Shown: positions 42,337-51,943, counted from the first letter of the stretch. The stretch: DNA of 64,000 bases from Luteibacter sp. SG786 (GCF_011759605.1 NZ_JAAOYX010000002.1:558001-622000); one strand, 5' to 3'. Numbers and translations are program-made. The notes: a model not told the origin generated them from the sequence alone.

Positions 42337-43104
42337 ATGACCCTACGGCCCATTTCCCTCTGCGTGATCACCCAGAACGAGGCCGATCGCATCCACGACT
42401 GCCTGGCTTCCGCCGCCGGCTTCTGCGACGACATGGTGGTGGTCGACGGCGGCTCCACCGACGACACCCTCGATATCGCCCGGAAGGCGGGGGCCCGCGT
42501 CATGTCGCGGCCCTTCGACGGCTTCCGCAGCCAGAAAGCCTTCGCGGTGGCGCAGGCGAAGAACGACTGGGTGCTCTGCCTGGACGCTGACGAGCGCGTC
42601 GGTGCCGATCTCCGCGCGGCTATCGAAGCGGCCTGCGACAAGGGCTTCGACGCCGCCGGCTACCGTTTCCATCGCCGCAACGACTTCTTCGGCCGCTTCA
42701 TGCGTTACGGCAACGCCGGGGCGGACAAAGTGCTGCGGCTGTTCGATCGCCGCCGGGGCGGCTGGCGTGGCCCGCGCGAGATCCACGAGTCGGTGAGCGT
42801 CGACGGCGAGGTGCGCATGCTATCCGGCTTCCTCGACCACTATCCGTACCGCTCGCTGTCGGAACTGATGGCGAAGCAGGAACGGTATGCACACATGATG
42901 GCCACCGAGGAATTCGCCGCCGGCAAACGCGCCACGCTCGCGCAGATCGTGCTCAGCCCGATGTGGCGCTTCTTCCGCGGCTATGTGCTGCGCGCCGGCT
43001 TCCTCGACGGCTGGCGGGGCATCGTCTACGCGCTGTTGCGCGTGGAATACGTGCGACGCAAGTACGTGAAGCTCTGGTTGTTGCAGCAGGGGCAGAAGCC
43101 CTAG
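42337..43104 (+). CDS. Family 2 glycosyltransferase, WaaE/KdtX-like (LPS core)
   Basis: 255 residues. The GT-A start SLCVITQNEADRIHDCLAS is followed by VVDGGSTDDT, LCLDADERV (the metal-binding Asp box) and a conserved HRRNDFFGRFMRYGN...GGWRGPREIHES block. This pattern is typical of WaaE/KdtX, which adds a sugar (often glucose) to the LPS inner core on the cytoplasmic side. A C-terminal amphipathic helix would associate with the membrane. Confidence 0.92.
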   Translation: MTLRPISLCVITQNEADRIHDCLASAAGFCDDMVVVDGGSTDDTLDIARKAGARVMSRPFDGFRSQKAFAVAQAKNDWVLCLDADERVGADLRAAIEAACDKGFDAAGYRFHRRNDFFGRFMRYGNAGADKVLRLFDRRRGGWRGPREIHESVSVDGEVRMLSGFLDHYPYRSLSELMAKQERYAHMMATEEFAAGKRATLAQIVLSPMWRFFRGYVLRAGFLDGWRGIVYALLRVEYVRRKYVKLWLLQQGQKP

Positions 43105-43105
43105 G

Positions 43106-43250
43106 CGCGTTGCCCGCTGCCGCGGGATCGCCGGCAGAGCCGGCTGCCACACAGGGCAACCTGGCATTCGTGTGGGAACCGCTCCCACACAGATCAGCCC
43201 GAGCGGCCTGGCCTTTTGTGGGAGCCGCTTCAGCGGCGATGGGTGCTTGC
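43106..43250. repeat. Broken REP-like elements (two partial copies)
   Basis: A right-half copy at about 43108-43153 and a left-half copy at 43217-43250 frame 63 bases of intervening sequence. Together they look like one element split by insertion, or two eroded copies. They fill the 147-bp gap between two convergent genes. Confidence 0.75.
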
Positions 43251-43251
43251 C

Positions 43252-44325
43252 TCAAACGCGCAACAAGCGCGCGGCCACTTCGACGATGTCGCGGGTGATG
43301 GCCGTGGCCGAACCGTCCCGGGCCAGCGCCGCCGACTGACCTGCCCATAGCGGCTGGAAGTCGCCAAGGCCCCGCGCTTCGGCCACCTTGCGCAACGGTG
43401 CGAGCGGACCGCCCGCGAGCGGGAACGGCAGGGCATCGCCGGTCAGCGGGCCCAGCTCGCGCATCACGCGGTTCAACACGCCGCGCGCGGGGCGACCGGT
43501 GAGAACGTTGGTGATCGCGGTGTTGTCGTCGCGAGCCTCTCGCAGGGCCTGGCGATGCACCGTCACCGTGGTCGCTTCCTCGGCCAGGAGGAACGCGGTG
43601 CCCACCTGCACGGCCGACGCACCCAGACATAGCGCCGCTGCCATGCCGCGCCCGTCCGAGATGGCGCCAGCGGCGATCACGGGCACGTGCAGTGCATCGA
43701 CGAGTTGCGGCACGAGGGCCATGGTGCCGGGCTGGGTGGCCATGTCGTCGGTGAGGAAGTTGCCGCGGTGACCGCCGGCCTCGTAGCCCTGCGCGATCAC
43801 TGCATCGCAGCCTCGCTCCGCGAGCCAACGGCCTTCCGCCACGGTGGTGGCCGAGGAGAGCACGACGGCCCCGGTGGCTTTCACGCGGGCGAGCAGCGGC
43901 TCCTGCGGCAGCCCGAAGTGGAAGCTCACCACCTCCGGCCGCAACGATTCGACCATGGTGCACATGGCCTCGTCGAAGGGCGCGCGGCCACCGGCGGGCG
44001 GCAGGTCGCTCGCGTCGATGCCGAATTCCTCGAAATACGGCGCCAGCCTTTCGAGCCATCGCGCGTTGGCTTCCGCCGTGGGTGCCTCGGGCCGATGGGC
44101 GAAGAAGTTGAGGTTGATCGGGCCGTCCACCGCGTCCCGGAATGCGACCACCTCGGCCGCCGCCTTCTCCACGGGCAGGGAGGAGCACGGGATCGCACCC
44201 AGGCCGCCGGCCTTCGCCACTGCAATGGCCAGGGGCGCCAGCCCGGCGCCCGCCATGGGCGCGAGCAGCAGGGGTTGCTCAATCGCGAGCAGATCGAGGA
44301 TACGGCGGTCTTTCCAGGCGGCCAT
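43252..44325 (-). CDS. Nitronate monooxygenase (2-nitropropane dioxygenase-like)
   Basis: 357 residues from the ATG at 44325; the longer open frame upstream only reads through a REP element. The FMN-binding TIM barrel begins LLAIEQPLLLAPMAGAGLAPLAIAVAKAGGLG. EAGGHRGNF supplies the FMN-phosphate loop and the conserved His, and VIAAGAISDGRGMAAALCLGASAVQVGTAFL is the second phosphate-binding block. It oxidises nitronates such as 3-nitropropionate to carbonyls using O2. Confidence 0.93.
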   Translation of the reverse strand: MAAWKDRRILDLLAIEQPLLLAPMAGAGLAPLAIAVAKAGGLGAIPCSSLPVEKAAAEVVAFRDAVDGPINLNFFAHRPEAPTAEANARWLERLAPYFEEFGIDASDLPPAGGRAPFDEAMCTMVESLRPEVVSFHFGLPQEPLLARVKATGAVVLSSATTVAEGRWLAERGCDAVIAQGYEAGGHRGNFLTDDMATQPGTMALVPQLVDALHVPVIAAGAISDGRGMAAALCLGASAVQVGTAFLLAEEATTVTVHRQALREARDDNTAITNVLTGRPARGVLNRVMRELGPLTGDALPFPLAGGPLAPLRKVAEARGLGDFQPLWAGQSAALARDGSATAITRDIVEVAARLLRV

Positions 44326-44390
44326 GGTCTCACCGGTGCAGTGCGGTTTCCGCCAAGCATAGCGGGACTGCCGTTGGGCGAGGGGGGCCG

Positions 44391-44473
44391 TGTGGGAGCC
44401 GGCTATGCCGGCGATCCCGCGGCAACGGGCACGCTTGCCGCGAGTACCCGTCGCCGCTGATGCGGCTCCTACA
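44391..44473. repeat. REP-like element copy 8
   Basis: A complete element from TGTGGGAGCC to GGCTCCTACA ends exactly where the stop of the molybdopterin subunit gene begins (44474). It could act as an mRNA 3' end stabiliser, which is a common inferred role for such palindromes. Confidence 0.85.
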
Positions 44474-46669
44474 TCAAACCGGCGGCAACTTGTCGAGGAA
44501 CTTGTCCAGCGTGACGGGGTAATCGCGCACGCGCACGCCGGTCGCGTTGTACACCGCGTTCGCCACCGCGGCAGCCACGCCGCAGATGCCCAGTTCGCCG
44601 ACACCCTTGGCCTTCATGGGCGAGGAGATCGGGTCGGTCTCGTCGAGGAATACCACCTCCTGGTGCGGAATGTCGGCATGCACCGGCACTTCGTACGAGG
44701 CGAGGTCGTGGTTCACGAAGAAACCCAGCCGCTTGTCGACCACCAGGTCTTCCATGAGCGCCGCGCCAACGCCCATGGTCATCGCGCCGATCACCTGGCT
44801 GCGCGCCGACTTGGGGTTGAGGATGCGCCCTGCGGCGCAAACGGCCAGCATGCGATCGATGCGGATCTCGCCGGTGGCGGCGTCCACCCGCACTTCCACG
44901 AAGTGGGCACCGAACGTGGATTGCTGGTAGCGCTCGTCGAGGTCGCCGTATTCCATGCCGTCCTCGGCCACGATATCTCCGTCCGCCACGGCCTTGGCCA
45001 GCGGCACACGCCGGTCGTTCGCCACGACGTCGCCGCCGTCGAATACCGCCGTGTTCGCATCGACACCAAGCTTTTGCGCAATCGCCTCGCGCAGTTTCAC
45101 GCAGGCCGCGTAGACGCCGGCCGTGGAGCTGTTGCCGCCCCACTGTCCGCCCGATCCCGCCGACACCGGGAAGCTGGAATCGCCCAGGCGCACGTCCACG
45201 CGGTCCAACGGCAGGCCGAGCATTTCCGCGGCGGTCTGGCCGATGATGGTGTAGCTGCCCGTGCCGATGTCGGTCATGTCCGTTTCGACGACGAGGCGCC
45301 CGCTGCGCTCCAGACGCACGCGGGCCGCAGACTTCATCACCAGGTTGTTGCGGAAAGCGGAGGCTACGCCCATGCCCTTCAGCCAACGCCCTTCGCGCAC
45401 ACTGCCCGGACGCGTCGCGCGCCGCTCCCAACCGAATTTCTTCGCCCCCGTGCGCATGCACTCCACGAAGCGGCGTTGCGAGAACGGCCGCTTCGGATTC
45501 TCCGGGTCCACCTGCGTGTCGTTGAGGATGCGGAACTCTACGGGATCCACACCCGCTTTCTCGGCGATCTCGTCGATGGCGATCTCCAGCGCCATCATGC
45601 CCGGCGCCTCGCCCGGGGCGCGCATGGCATTGCCTTCGGGCAGGTCGAGCACCGCCAGGCGCATCGCGGTCATGCGGTTCGGGCCCGCATAGAGCAGACG
45701 GGTCTGCGACACCGCGGTTTCCGGACCGCCGCCGGGAAGGTCGCCGGACCAGCTTTCATGCGCGATGGCGTCGATCTTGCCGTCTTTCGACGTGCCGATG
45801 CGTATGCGCTGGATCGTGGCGGGACGGTGCGTGGTGTTGTTCATCATGAGCGGACGCTGCAAGGCAACGGCCACCGGCCTGCCCGCGGCGCGCGCACCGA
45901 GCGCCGCCATGATCGCGTCTGCGCGAACGAAGAGCTTTCCGCCGAAGCCCCCGCCGATGTACGGCGACACCAGGCGTACGTTCTCTTTCGGAATACCCAA
46001 GGTCTTCGCCACGTCGCCGCGGCTCCAGTCGATCATCTGGTTTGCCGTCCACAGGGTGAGCCTGTTGCCCTCCCACGCCGCAATAGTCGCGTGCGGCTCC
46101 ATCATGGCGTGGCTCTGGTCAGGCGTGGTGTACGTGGCATCCAGTTTCACGGCCGACGCGGCGAAGGCTTTATCGAAGTCGCCCACCGCCGTGTCCGGCT
46201 TGCCGTCCTTCGGCTTGGTGGCGGAACCTTTGGCTGCGGCGAGATCGAATGTGCCCTTGGCGCGCGCATAGTCCACGTGGACGAGCTGCGCCGCGGAACG
46301 CGCCTGCTCGAAGGTTTCTGCCACCACCACCGCCACCGCCTGGTGGTAGTGCTCGATGTCGGGGCCGCCGAGCAGGCGCGCCGTGTTGAAGTTGCCCTTT
46401 CCCAGCTTGCCGGCGTTCTGGGCGGTGACGACGGCGAGCACGCCCGGAGCCCTGCGTGCCTTCGACGTGTCGATAGCGACAATGCGCCCTTTCGCGATCG
46501 ACGACCCCACGACGTAGCCATAGGCGTGATTCGGCGCCACGTCGTGTCGCTCGTACGCATAAGGCGCGGTACCGGTGGTCTTCAGCGGCCCTTCGATGCG
46601 GTCGAGGGGCTTGCCGACTACCTTCAGACGGTCGATGGGATTGGTGGTGGCGGGCGTGTCGAATTTCAT
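44474..46669 (-). CDS. paoC: Aldehyde oxidoreductase, molybdenum cofactor-binding subunit (PaoC-like)
   Basis: 731 residues, the large subunit of the xanthine dehydrogenase family. Motifs include [71 protein letters not shown] and a C-terminal [10 protein letters not shown] containing the catalytic Glu. The start overlaps the paoB stop (ATGA). It is the catalytic subunit of a periplasmic heterotrimer oxidising aromatic and other aldehydes. Its cofactor would be the cytosine dinucleotide form of molybdopterin, as in E. coli PaoABC; that is family knowledge. Confidence 0.93.
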   Translation of the reverse strand: MKFDTPATTNPIDRLKVVGKPLDRIEGPLKTTGTAPYAYERHDVAPNHAYGYVVGSSIAKGRIVAIDTSKARRAPGVLAVVTAQNAGKLGKGNFNTARLLGGPDIEHYHQAVAVVVAETFEQARSAAQLVHVDYARAKGTFDLAAAKGSATKPKDGKPDTAVGDFDKAFAASAVKLDATYTTPDQSHAMMEPHATIAAWEGNRLTLWTANQMIDWSRGDVAKTLGIPKENVRLVSPYIGGGFGGKLFVRADAIMAALGARAAGRPVAVALQRPLMMNNTTHRPATIQRIRIGTSKDGKIDAIAHESWSGDLPGGGPETAVSQTRLLYAGPNRMTAMRLAVLDLPEGNAMRAPGEAPGMMALEIAIDEIAEKAGVDPVEFRILNDTQVDPENPKRPFSQRRFVECMRTGAKKFGWERRATRPGSVREGRWLKGMGVASAFRNNLVMKSAARVRLERSGRLVVETDMTDIGTGSYTIIGQTAAEMLGLPLDRVDVRLGDSSFPVSAGSGGQWGGNSSTAGVYAACVKLREAIAQKLGVDANTAVFDGGDVVANDRRVPLAKAVADGDIVAEDGMEYGDLDERYQQSTFGAHFVEVRVDAATGEIRIDRMLAVCAAGRILNPKSARSQVIGAMTMGVGAALMEDLVVDKRLGFFVNHDLASYEVPVHADIPHQEVVFLDETDPISSPMKAKGVGELGICGVAAAVANAVYNATGVRVRDYPVTLDKFLDKLPPV

Positions 46670-47625
46670 GCGGTCCGCTCCTTCGCTTCGGCCAGCGTCG
46701 CAGCCAGGGTGCGTTCGACCAGCGTCAGCTTGAACGCGTTGTCGTCGGTAGTCTGTGCGCCGGCGAGCAGGCGTGCCGCCGCAGCCTTCGCGCCCTTTGG
46801 CAGTTCGGCGTCCGCAGCCTCCATGCGCCAGGGCTTGTGTGCCACGCCGCCGAGCGCGACGCGTCCGCTACCGTCGGGTTGTACCACCAGGGCGACCGAT
46901 ACGAGAGCAAAGGCATACGACGCGCGGTCGCGCACCTTGTGATAGAGCTGGTGCCCGCCGATGGGCTTGGGCAGGGTGACCGCCGTGATGAGCTCACCCT
47001 TCGTCAGCACGTTCTCGATGTGCGGCGTGTTGCCCGGGAGCGTGTGGAAATCCGCGATGGGAATGCGGCGCACGCTGCCGTCGGGCTTTATGGTTTCCAC
47101 GGTGGCGTCGAGGGCGCGCATCGCCACCGCCATGTCGCTCGGGTGCACCGCGATGCAGGCCTTGCTGACGCCAACGATGGCATGCGATCGGCTGAAGCCG
47201 CCCAGTGCGGCGCAGCCGCTGCCCGGCAGGCGTTTATTGCATGCCTGGTTGGTGTCGTAGAAGTACGGGCAACGGGTGCGCTGGAGCAGGTTTCCGGCCG
47301 TGGTCGCCTTGTTCCGCAACTGGCCCGATGCGCCAGCCAGCAAGGCGCGGGAGAGTAGCGGGTAATCGCGCCGGATGCGTGCATCGGCGGCAAGATCGGT
47401 ATTGCGCACCAGCGCACCGATGCGCACGCCGCCATCGTCCGTGCCTTCGATCCGGGCAAGATCCAGGCCGTTCACGTCGATCAGGTGGGCCGGCTGCTCG
47501 ATGTCGATCTTCATCAGGTCAAGCAGGTTCGTACCCCCCGCGATGAACCTGGCGTTCGGCGTCATCGCGGCGGCTGCGGCGGCTGCCTTAGGCGATTCGG
47601 CGCGCTCGTAGGTGAAGGGCCTCAT
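46666..47625 (-). CDS. paoB: Aldehyde oxidoreductase, FAD-binding subunit (PaoB-like) with a 4Fe-4S loop
   Basis: 319 residues. The FAD-binding PCMH fold starts [19 protein letters not shown] and includes [14 protein letters not shown] (the phosphate-binding loop). An insertion with four cysteines, [20 protein letters not shown] flanked by [13 protein letters not shown], matches the extra 4Fe-4S-binding loop of E. coli PaoB. Its gene overlaps both neighbours by 4 bases, so it is the middle gene of the operon. Confidence 0.94.
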   Translation of the reverse strand: MRPFTYERAESPKAAAAAAAMTPNARFIAGGTNLLDLMKIDIEQPAHLIDVNGLDLARIEGTDDGGVRIGALVRNTDLAADARIRRDYPLLSRALLAGASGQLRNKATTAGNLLQRTRCPYFYDTNQACNKRLPGSGCAALGGFSRSHAIVGVSKACIAVHPSDMAVAMRALDATVETIKPDGSVRRIPIADFHTLPGNTPHIENVLTKGELITAVTLPKPIGGHQLYHKVRDRASYAFALVSVALVVQPDGSGRVALGGVAHKPWRMEAADAELPKGAKAAAARLLAGAQTTDDNAFKLTLVERTLAATLAEAKERTA

Positions 47626-48263
47626 GCCGCACCCCCCGCCACTTCCTCGATCGCGTCATGGATATTGGAGTAGGCGCCGCAGCGGCAAATGTTGCCGCTC
47701 ATGCGCTCCCGGACCTCCGTGCGGCTGAATCGGGCCTTCGCCGTCAGATCGCCCGTCACGTGGCTTGGGATGTCCTCCTTGATCTCGTCCAGCACCGCCA
47801 CCGCGGAGCAGATCTGTCCCGGCGTGCAGTACCCGCACTGGTAGCCGTCGTGCTTCACGAATGCAGCCTGCATCGGGTGGAGGCTGCCGGGTTTGCCCAG
47901 GCCTTCGATCGTGGTGACCTTCGCGCCTTCGTGCATCACCGCCAGCGTGAGGCAGCTGTTGATGCGGCGGCCGTCGACGATGACGGTGCAGGCACCGCAT
48001 TGCCCGTGGTCGCAACCCTTCTTGGTGCCGGTCAGGTGCATGTGCTCGCGCAGGGCGTCGAGCAGGGTCGTGCGCGTATCGAGTTCCAGCGCCTGCGGCG
48101 TGCCGTTGACCTCGAGGGCAACCTTCGCCGTCACCGGCTTGCCGGTGGCTCCAGGTTCGGAGGCAGCCGTGACCAGGCGGGGGGCCGCCAGGGCCGTGAC
48201 CGACATGGCGCCCATCTTGAGGACATCGCGCCGCGTGAACTTCCAGTCGTTCGATGGAGCCAT
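47622..48263 (-). CDS. paoA: Aldehyde oxidoreductase, 2Fe-2S subunit with Tat signal (PaoA-like)
   Basis: 213 residues. The N terminus carries a twin-arginine signal ([20 protein letters not shown]), directing the folded trimer to the periplasm. Two 2Fe-2S clusters follow: [22 protein letters not shown] (plant-type ferredoxin) and [10 protein letters not shown]...NICRCG (helical domain). It transfers electrons from FAD/Mo to an external acceptor. It is the first gene of the operon. The 265-bp upstream region (48264-48528) has no recognisable gene. No paoD-like chaperone gene is adjacent. Confidence 0.95.
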   Translation of the reverse strand: MAPSNDWKFTRRDVLKMGAMSVTALAAPRLVTAASEPGATGKPVTAKVALEVNGTPQALELDTRTTLLDALREHMHLTGTKKGCDHGQCGACTVIVDGRRINSCLTLAVMHEGAKVTTIEGLGKPGSLHPMQAAFVKHDGYQCGYCTPGQICSAVAVLDEIKEDIPSHVTGDLTAKARFSRTEVRERMSGNICRCGAYSNIHDAIEEVAGGAA

Positions 48264-48528
48264 GATCGAGTCCTCAGCGCTGTTGGGGATTTAGCCTGGA
48301 CAGGCGGGCTGGACTAGCCGTTGGAGCGTAAAACATCGTCGCGGGGACTGCCACGGCGGCGGAGGCCGAACAGACCAACCTGGACCTGGGGAACATCCGA
48401 CTGCACGCGTGAAGCGACAGCGAAAAAGCGGTTACTCCAAACTCAATCGCAGCGGACGCCATCGCTCGGTTCTCCCAAAACCTCCGATAACGGACGCGGT
48501 ATCGGCCGCCTTGGTTGTTCATGGCAAA

Positions 48529-49419
48529 TCAGATCTCGTACTTCTCCAGCACGCCATCACGATAGACATGCAGGCGGAGCTCGAACGTGACCCATCCGCC
48601 AAAGCCGCCTAGCGATATGTTCATGCCGTCGCGCACATGGCGCGATTCGATACTTATTTCATGCTTGGCCGCCAGCCCCTGGCCGGCCTTGCCGGTCATG
48701 ACGGCTCCGGCGACGATCATCGCCGCATAGCCCATGCGACGAAACAGCCCTTCGCTCAGGTGAGGAAGGAGCCTCGTCGAACCGAAGGCCGCCGCCACCG
48801 CGGCCACACCGACAAGGGCTCCGGCTCCCAATGTATGTTTGTCGAGCAGGCCGAAGGCGGCGTACAGCGCAAGCTTTGTCAGGTGAAGCATGATCTCATT
48901 CGCCGCGCGCGTGGCCACCACCTGTTGCTTGCTCAGACCGTACTGCAAATAGAACCGGTTGAAGAGCAGACCGACGGCTCCCGTAAGGCCGGAGACAAAC
49001 CCGGCGGCAAGACCAAGAGCCATGATCTTCCTCGGCGCGACCTGCCCCGCCACATGCTCGGGGCACCGACGGAACAGCATCGGAAGATTGCCCAGCAGGA
49101 AAAGGCCAAGCATCGCCTCGATGTAGATCGGACTCATATGGTCCAGCAGCCAGACGCCGAGAAAGGCACCGGGAAGCGACAGCGGCACGAACCACCGGAC
49201 CACAGACCACTCGATATGTCTTACGAATATACCCAAGCGCGCGGTGCTGCTGATCGCGCTCCCCAACGACAGCGCCGCCGGTACGTGCGCTGCAGGAAGG
49301 CCGAGGCCAAGGACAGGCATCAGGACGAGGCCTGCGCCGCCGCCGCTCACGGTGCTTATCGCGAACGCAACAACACTGGTAACGAAAAGCAAAGCGAGGA
49401 ACATCGGAACACTCGGCAT
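48529..49419 (-). CDS. TauE/SafE family sulfite/organosulfur exporter-like permease
   Basis: 296 residues with the duplicated TauE/SafE layout. SVVAFAISTVSGGGAGLVLMPVLGLGLPAA opens repeat one and LAAGFVSGLTGAVGLLFNRFYLQ opens repeat two. About eight membrane helices are present. Members move sulfite, sulfoacetate or related anions. The C terminus carries a short soluble tail (about 35 residues) not typical for the family, ending GVLEKYEI. The substrate is unknown. Confidence 0.88.
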   Translation of the reverse strand: MPSVPMFLALLFVTSVVAFAISTVSGGGAGLVLMPVLGLGLPAAHVPAALSLGSAISSTARLGIFVRHIEWSVVRWFVPLSLPGAFLGVWLLDHMSPIYIEAMLGLFLLGNLPMLFRRCPEHVAGQVAPRKIMALGLAAGFVSGLTGAVGLLFNRFYLQYGLSKQQVVATRAANEIMLHLTKLALYAAFGLLDKHTLGAGALVGVAAVAAAFGSTRLLPHLSEGLFRRMGYAAMIVAGAVMTGKAGQGLAAKHEISIESRHVRDGMNISLGGFGGWVTFELRLHVYRDGVLEKYEI

Positions 49420-49519
49420 GGGGAAGGATGCACAGCCTGCCGACGCCCACTTATATGACGCTTATGAGTAATTTCTTCTCCGCCCGGAACAAAAGCGGTT
49501 GCCCCAACGACGCACGGGT

Positions 49520-50374
49520 TCATCGCGAAAGGAAGTCGCCGATGGCCTTCGCGATGTCGGGCGCATGGGTTTCCAGCGCGAAATGTCCGGTGTCGAAGAA
49601 GCGCACTTCCGCGCCGGGAATATCCCGCTTGAACGCCTCCGCACCCGGCGGCAGGAAGAACGGATCGTTCTTGCCCCAAACGGCGAGGAAGCGTGGCTTG
49701 TGCTCGCGGAAATACGCCTGGAAGGCGGGGTACATCGCTACGTTGTTCTTGTAGTCGCCGAACAGGTCCAGCTGGATTTCATCGGCGCCGGGGCGGGCCA
49801 GGTAGTAGTTGTCGAGCGCTATGCCGTCGGGCGACACCCGCGACTCGTCGCCCACGCCATGCACGTACTGCCAGCGCGTGGTCTCCGGCTTCAGCATGTC
49901 TCGCAACACCTCGCGATTCGCCGGGGTGGGGTCTTGCCAATACGCGCGGATCGGGTTCCAGCCTTCGCTCAGTCCTTCCTCGTAGGCATTGCCGTTCTGC
50001 GAAATGATCGCCGTGATCCGTTCGGGATGGCGGACCGCGATGCGGAAGCCCGTGGGCGCGCCATAGTCGAACACGTAGACGGCGAAGGTGTCGAAGCCGA
50101 CCACCTCGGTGAAACGGTCGATCACGTCGGCCAGGTGGTCGAAGGTATAGGCAAAGGTCTCGCGCGGCGGCATGTCGGAGAGACCGAAGCCCGGCAGATC
50201 CGGCGCCACGATATGGAAACGATCCGCAAGCAGCGGGATCAGGTCGCGAAACATATGGCTCGACGACGGGAAGCCGTGGAGCAGAAGCAGCTTCGGCGCG
50301 TTCGCCGGGCCGGCCTCGCGGTAGAACACGTTGAAGCCGTCGACGTTGGCGGTGCGGTAGTTGATCGTGCTCAT
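49520..50374 (-). CDS. Alpha/beta hydrolase of the haloalkane dehalogenase/epoxide hydrolase type
   Basis: 284 residues from the ATG at 50374. The start YREAGPANAPKLLLLHGFPSSSHMFRDLIPLLADRF gives the HGFP oxyanion motif. The nucleophile should lie in FAVYVFDYGAPTGFRIA: an aspartate in VFDYGA, where dehalogenases and epoxide hydrolases have Asp. DLPGFGLSD is the expected strand. A cap domain precedes the FLAVWGKNDPFF acid and the DTGHFALE histidine. The Asp nucleophile supports dehalogenase or epoxide hydrolase activity rather than an esterase. Confidence 0.88.
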   Translation of the reverse strand: MSTINYRTANVDGFNVFYREAGPANAPKLLLLHGFPSSSHMFRDLIPLLADRFHIVAPDLPGFGLSDMPPRETFAYTFDHLADVIDRFTEVVGFDTFAVYVFDYGAPTGFRIAVRHPERITAIISQNGNAYEEGLSEGWNPIRAYWQDPTPANREVLRDMLKPETTRWQYVHGVGDESRVSPDGIALDNYYLARPGADEIQLDLFGDYKNNVAMYPAFQAYFREHKPRFLAVWGKNDPFFLPPGAEAFKRDIPGAEVRFFDTGHFALETHAPDIAKAIGDFLSR

Positions 50375-50447
50375 GGCATTGCCTCCGTAAGTGATGGAAC
50401 TCAGGTCGTGGCGTCGTTGTTTGTCGGCGAATGAGGCGTCCACAGGC

Positions 50448-51140
50448 TTAGGCCGAAACGGTCCGGGCCGCTTGGAGGATCAGGTCCACCACAGCATCAG
50501 GCGCCGTGACGCCGGGTGCGTGATCGACCGGATGCGACACGATTCTCGCGTTCGCGCGTTCCGCCATGAATCGCTGGGTGTTTGCCACGATCATCCGGTC
50601 CTGCTCGGCCACCAGGTACCAGGTCGGCACGTCCTTCCAAAGTGGTCGAGGCACGGCGACGGTGATGCAGCCTCCCGATATCGGGCGCTGCGTGGCGGCG
50701 AGAAGCGCTTGCTCCTCCTCTGTGGCGTTCGGCGCGAAGGCCTGGGCGAACGCCCGCTCGGGAAGCCAGATGACGCCATGGCCATCCGCTGCCAGATGCG
50801 GCGCCATGGGGTGCGGCTCGGCCCGGTAGAAGACGTCCGCAACCGTCTCGCCCTCGTCCGGCACGAGTGCGGCCACGTAAACCAGGCCCTTCACGGCCGG
50901 ATGTCGTACCGCGCCGACGACGGCGCCGGCATAGGCGTGCGCCACGAGGACGACCGGTCCGCCAACCCTTTCCACAGTGCGTTCGAGTGAGGCCACGTCG
51001 TCGGCAAATGTCGTCAGCGGCAGAGGGGCCGTAACCACCTTGTGCCCTCCGTGGTGGAGGCGTGTGATCACCTTGGACCAGCTTGAGCCGTCCGCCCATG
51101 CGCCGTGTGCCAGGACAAATGTCGTGTCGGACGTATACAT
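50448..51140 (-). CDS. Alpha/beta hydrolase-fold protein lacking the nucleophile serine
   Basis: 230 residues of the small salicylate-esterase-like group (FVLAHGAWADGSSWSKVI, VYVAALVPDEGE, late SHPVDHAPGV). At the nucleophile elbow, where relatives have GHSYGG, the sequence reads AHAYAG, so the catalytic Ser is Ala; I checked the codons on the complementary strand (50919-50960). The fold is intact but normal serine hydrolysis should be lost. It could be a binding or regulatory protein, or a variant using another residue. It is divergent from the CGNR regulator gene. Confidence 0.85.
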   Translation of the reverse strand: MYTSDTTFVLAHGAWADGSSWSKVITRLHHGGHKVVTAPLPLTTFADDVASLERTVERVGGPVVLVAHAYAGAVVGAVRHPAVKGLVYVAALVPDEGETVADVFYRAEPHPMAPHLAADGHGVIWLPERAFAQAFAPNATEEEQALLAATQRPISGGCITVAVPRPLWKDVPTWYLVAEQDRMIVANTQRFMAERANARIVSHPVDHAPGVTAPDAVVDLILQAARTVSA

Positions 51141-51166
51141 ACTAACCTCTCCGCTTGAAGTCCACT

Positions 51167-51239
51167 GTAACCGCCTAAATGTTTTTGAGGAGGTTATGAT
51201 TGCTCGTAGTAACTTGTCAAGCGTTTTTTAGGCGGTTAC
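51167..51239. promoter_or_regulatory. Perfect 13-bp inverted repeat bracketing a divergent promoter
   Basis: GTAACCGCCTAAA (51167-51179) and TTTAGGCGGTTAC (51227-51239) are perfectly complementary inverted copies, centre to centre 60 bp, separated by 47 bp. They sit between the hydrolase start (51140) and the CGNR gene start (51266). Each copy is probably half of a looped operator for the adjacent regulator. The distance is close to six helical turns (about 63 bp). Confidence 0.75.
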
Positions 51240-51265
51240 TTTTCCTCAGCCGGAGGTCGTCATCC

Positions 51266-51883
51266 ATGTCCCAGTCCCTGCCCCCCATGTTCATCGCCGA
51301 CGCCCCCGGCCTGGACTTTCTGAATTCGGTGGCGACGCCCGTGGACGCGCCTGTCGACTGGATCGACGACGGCGCCGGGCTTCTCGCCTGGCTGGAACAG
51401 GCCGGGATGGTTCCTTCGGACGTTCTGGATGCCATGCGCGAGCGCGCCATGCCGGGCGAACTCGACCGCCTTGCCGGTCAGGCCCGCAGCCTGCGCGAAT
51501 GGTTCCGGGGTTTCGTACGCACTAAGAAGGGCCGCGCGCTGGGTGCCGACGACCTGAAGGAGCTGGAACCCCTCAACCAGTTGCTCTCGCGCGACGAGGG
51601 CTATGCGTCGATCGTGCCGAGCGAAGGTGGGGGCAAACTTCGGTTCGTTCGCACGCGTCGATGGTCGTCGCCGGAGTCGTTGCTGCAGCCGATCGGCGAA
51701 GCCATGGCGAAGCTCGTCGCCGAAGAAGACTTCTCATACGTCAAGGCTTGCGAGGGCCCGACCTGCACCCTGCTCTTTGCCGACCACACGCGCGGCCACG
51801 TTCGCCGCTGGTGCAGCATGGCGGCGTGCGGAAACCGGGCGAAGCAGACGGCACACCGGCAGCGCGCAAGATCCGCTACCTGA
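51266..51883 (+). CDS. CGNR zinc-finger transcriptional regulator (ABATE + zf-CGNR)
   Basis: 205 residues from the ATG at 51266, preceded by CGGAGG; an upstream frame is not conserved. Residues 1-140 form the ABATE domain (FLNSVATPVDAPVDWIDDG). The C terminus has the zinc finger CEGPTCTLLF...RRWCSMAACGNRAK, whose CGNR tetrapeptide names the family. Such proteins act as stress-responsive regulators in actinobacteria and proteobacteria. It is divergent from the serine-less hydrolase gene and probably binds the flanking inverted repeat. Confidence 0.93.
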   Translation: MSQSLPPMFIADAPGLDFLNSVATPVDAPVDWIDDGAGLLAWLEQAGMVPSDVLDAMRERAMPGELDRLAGQARSLREWFRGFVRTKKGRALGADDLKELEPLNQLLSRDEGYASIVPSEGGGKLRFVRTRRWSSPESLLQPIGEAMAKLVAEEDFSYVKACEGPTCTLLFADHTRGHVRRWCSMAACGNRAKQTAHRQRARSAT

Positions 51884-51943
51884 GAGCGCCCCCGAGCGCC
51901 TCCCGCATGGATATGATGGCGCCACATCGACCAGGGGTACTCC

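Noticed and set aside
48274-48590. Short frames on both strands upstream of the pao operon
   Set aside because: They read as low-complexity arginine- and serine-rich sequences without ribosome-binding sites or family features; the 265-bp stretch is better read as regulatory or empty.
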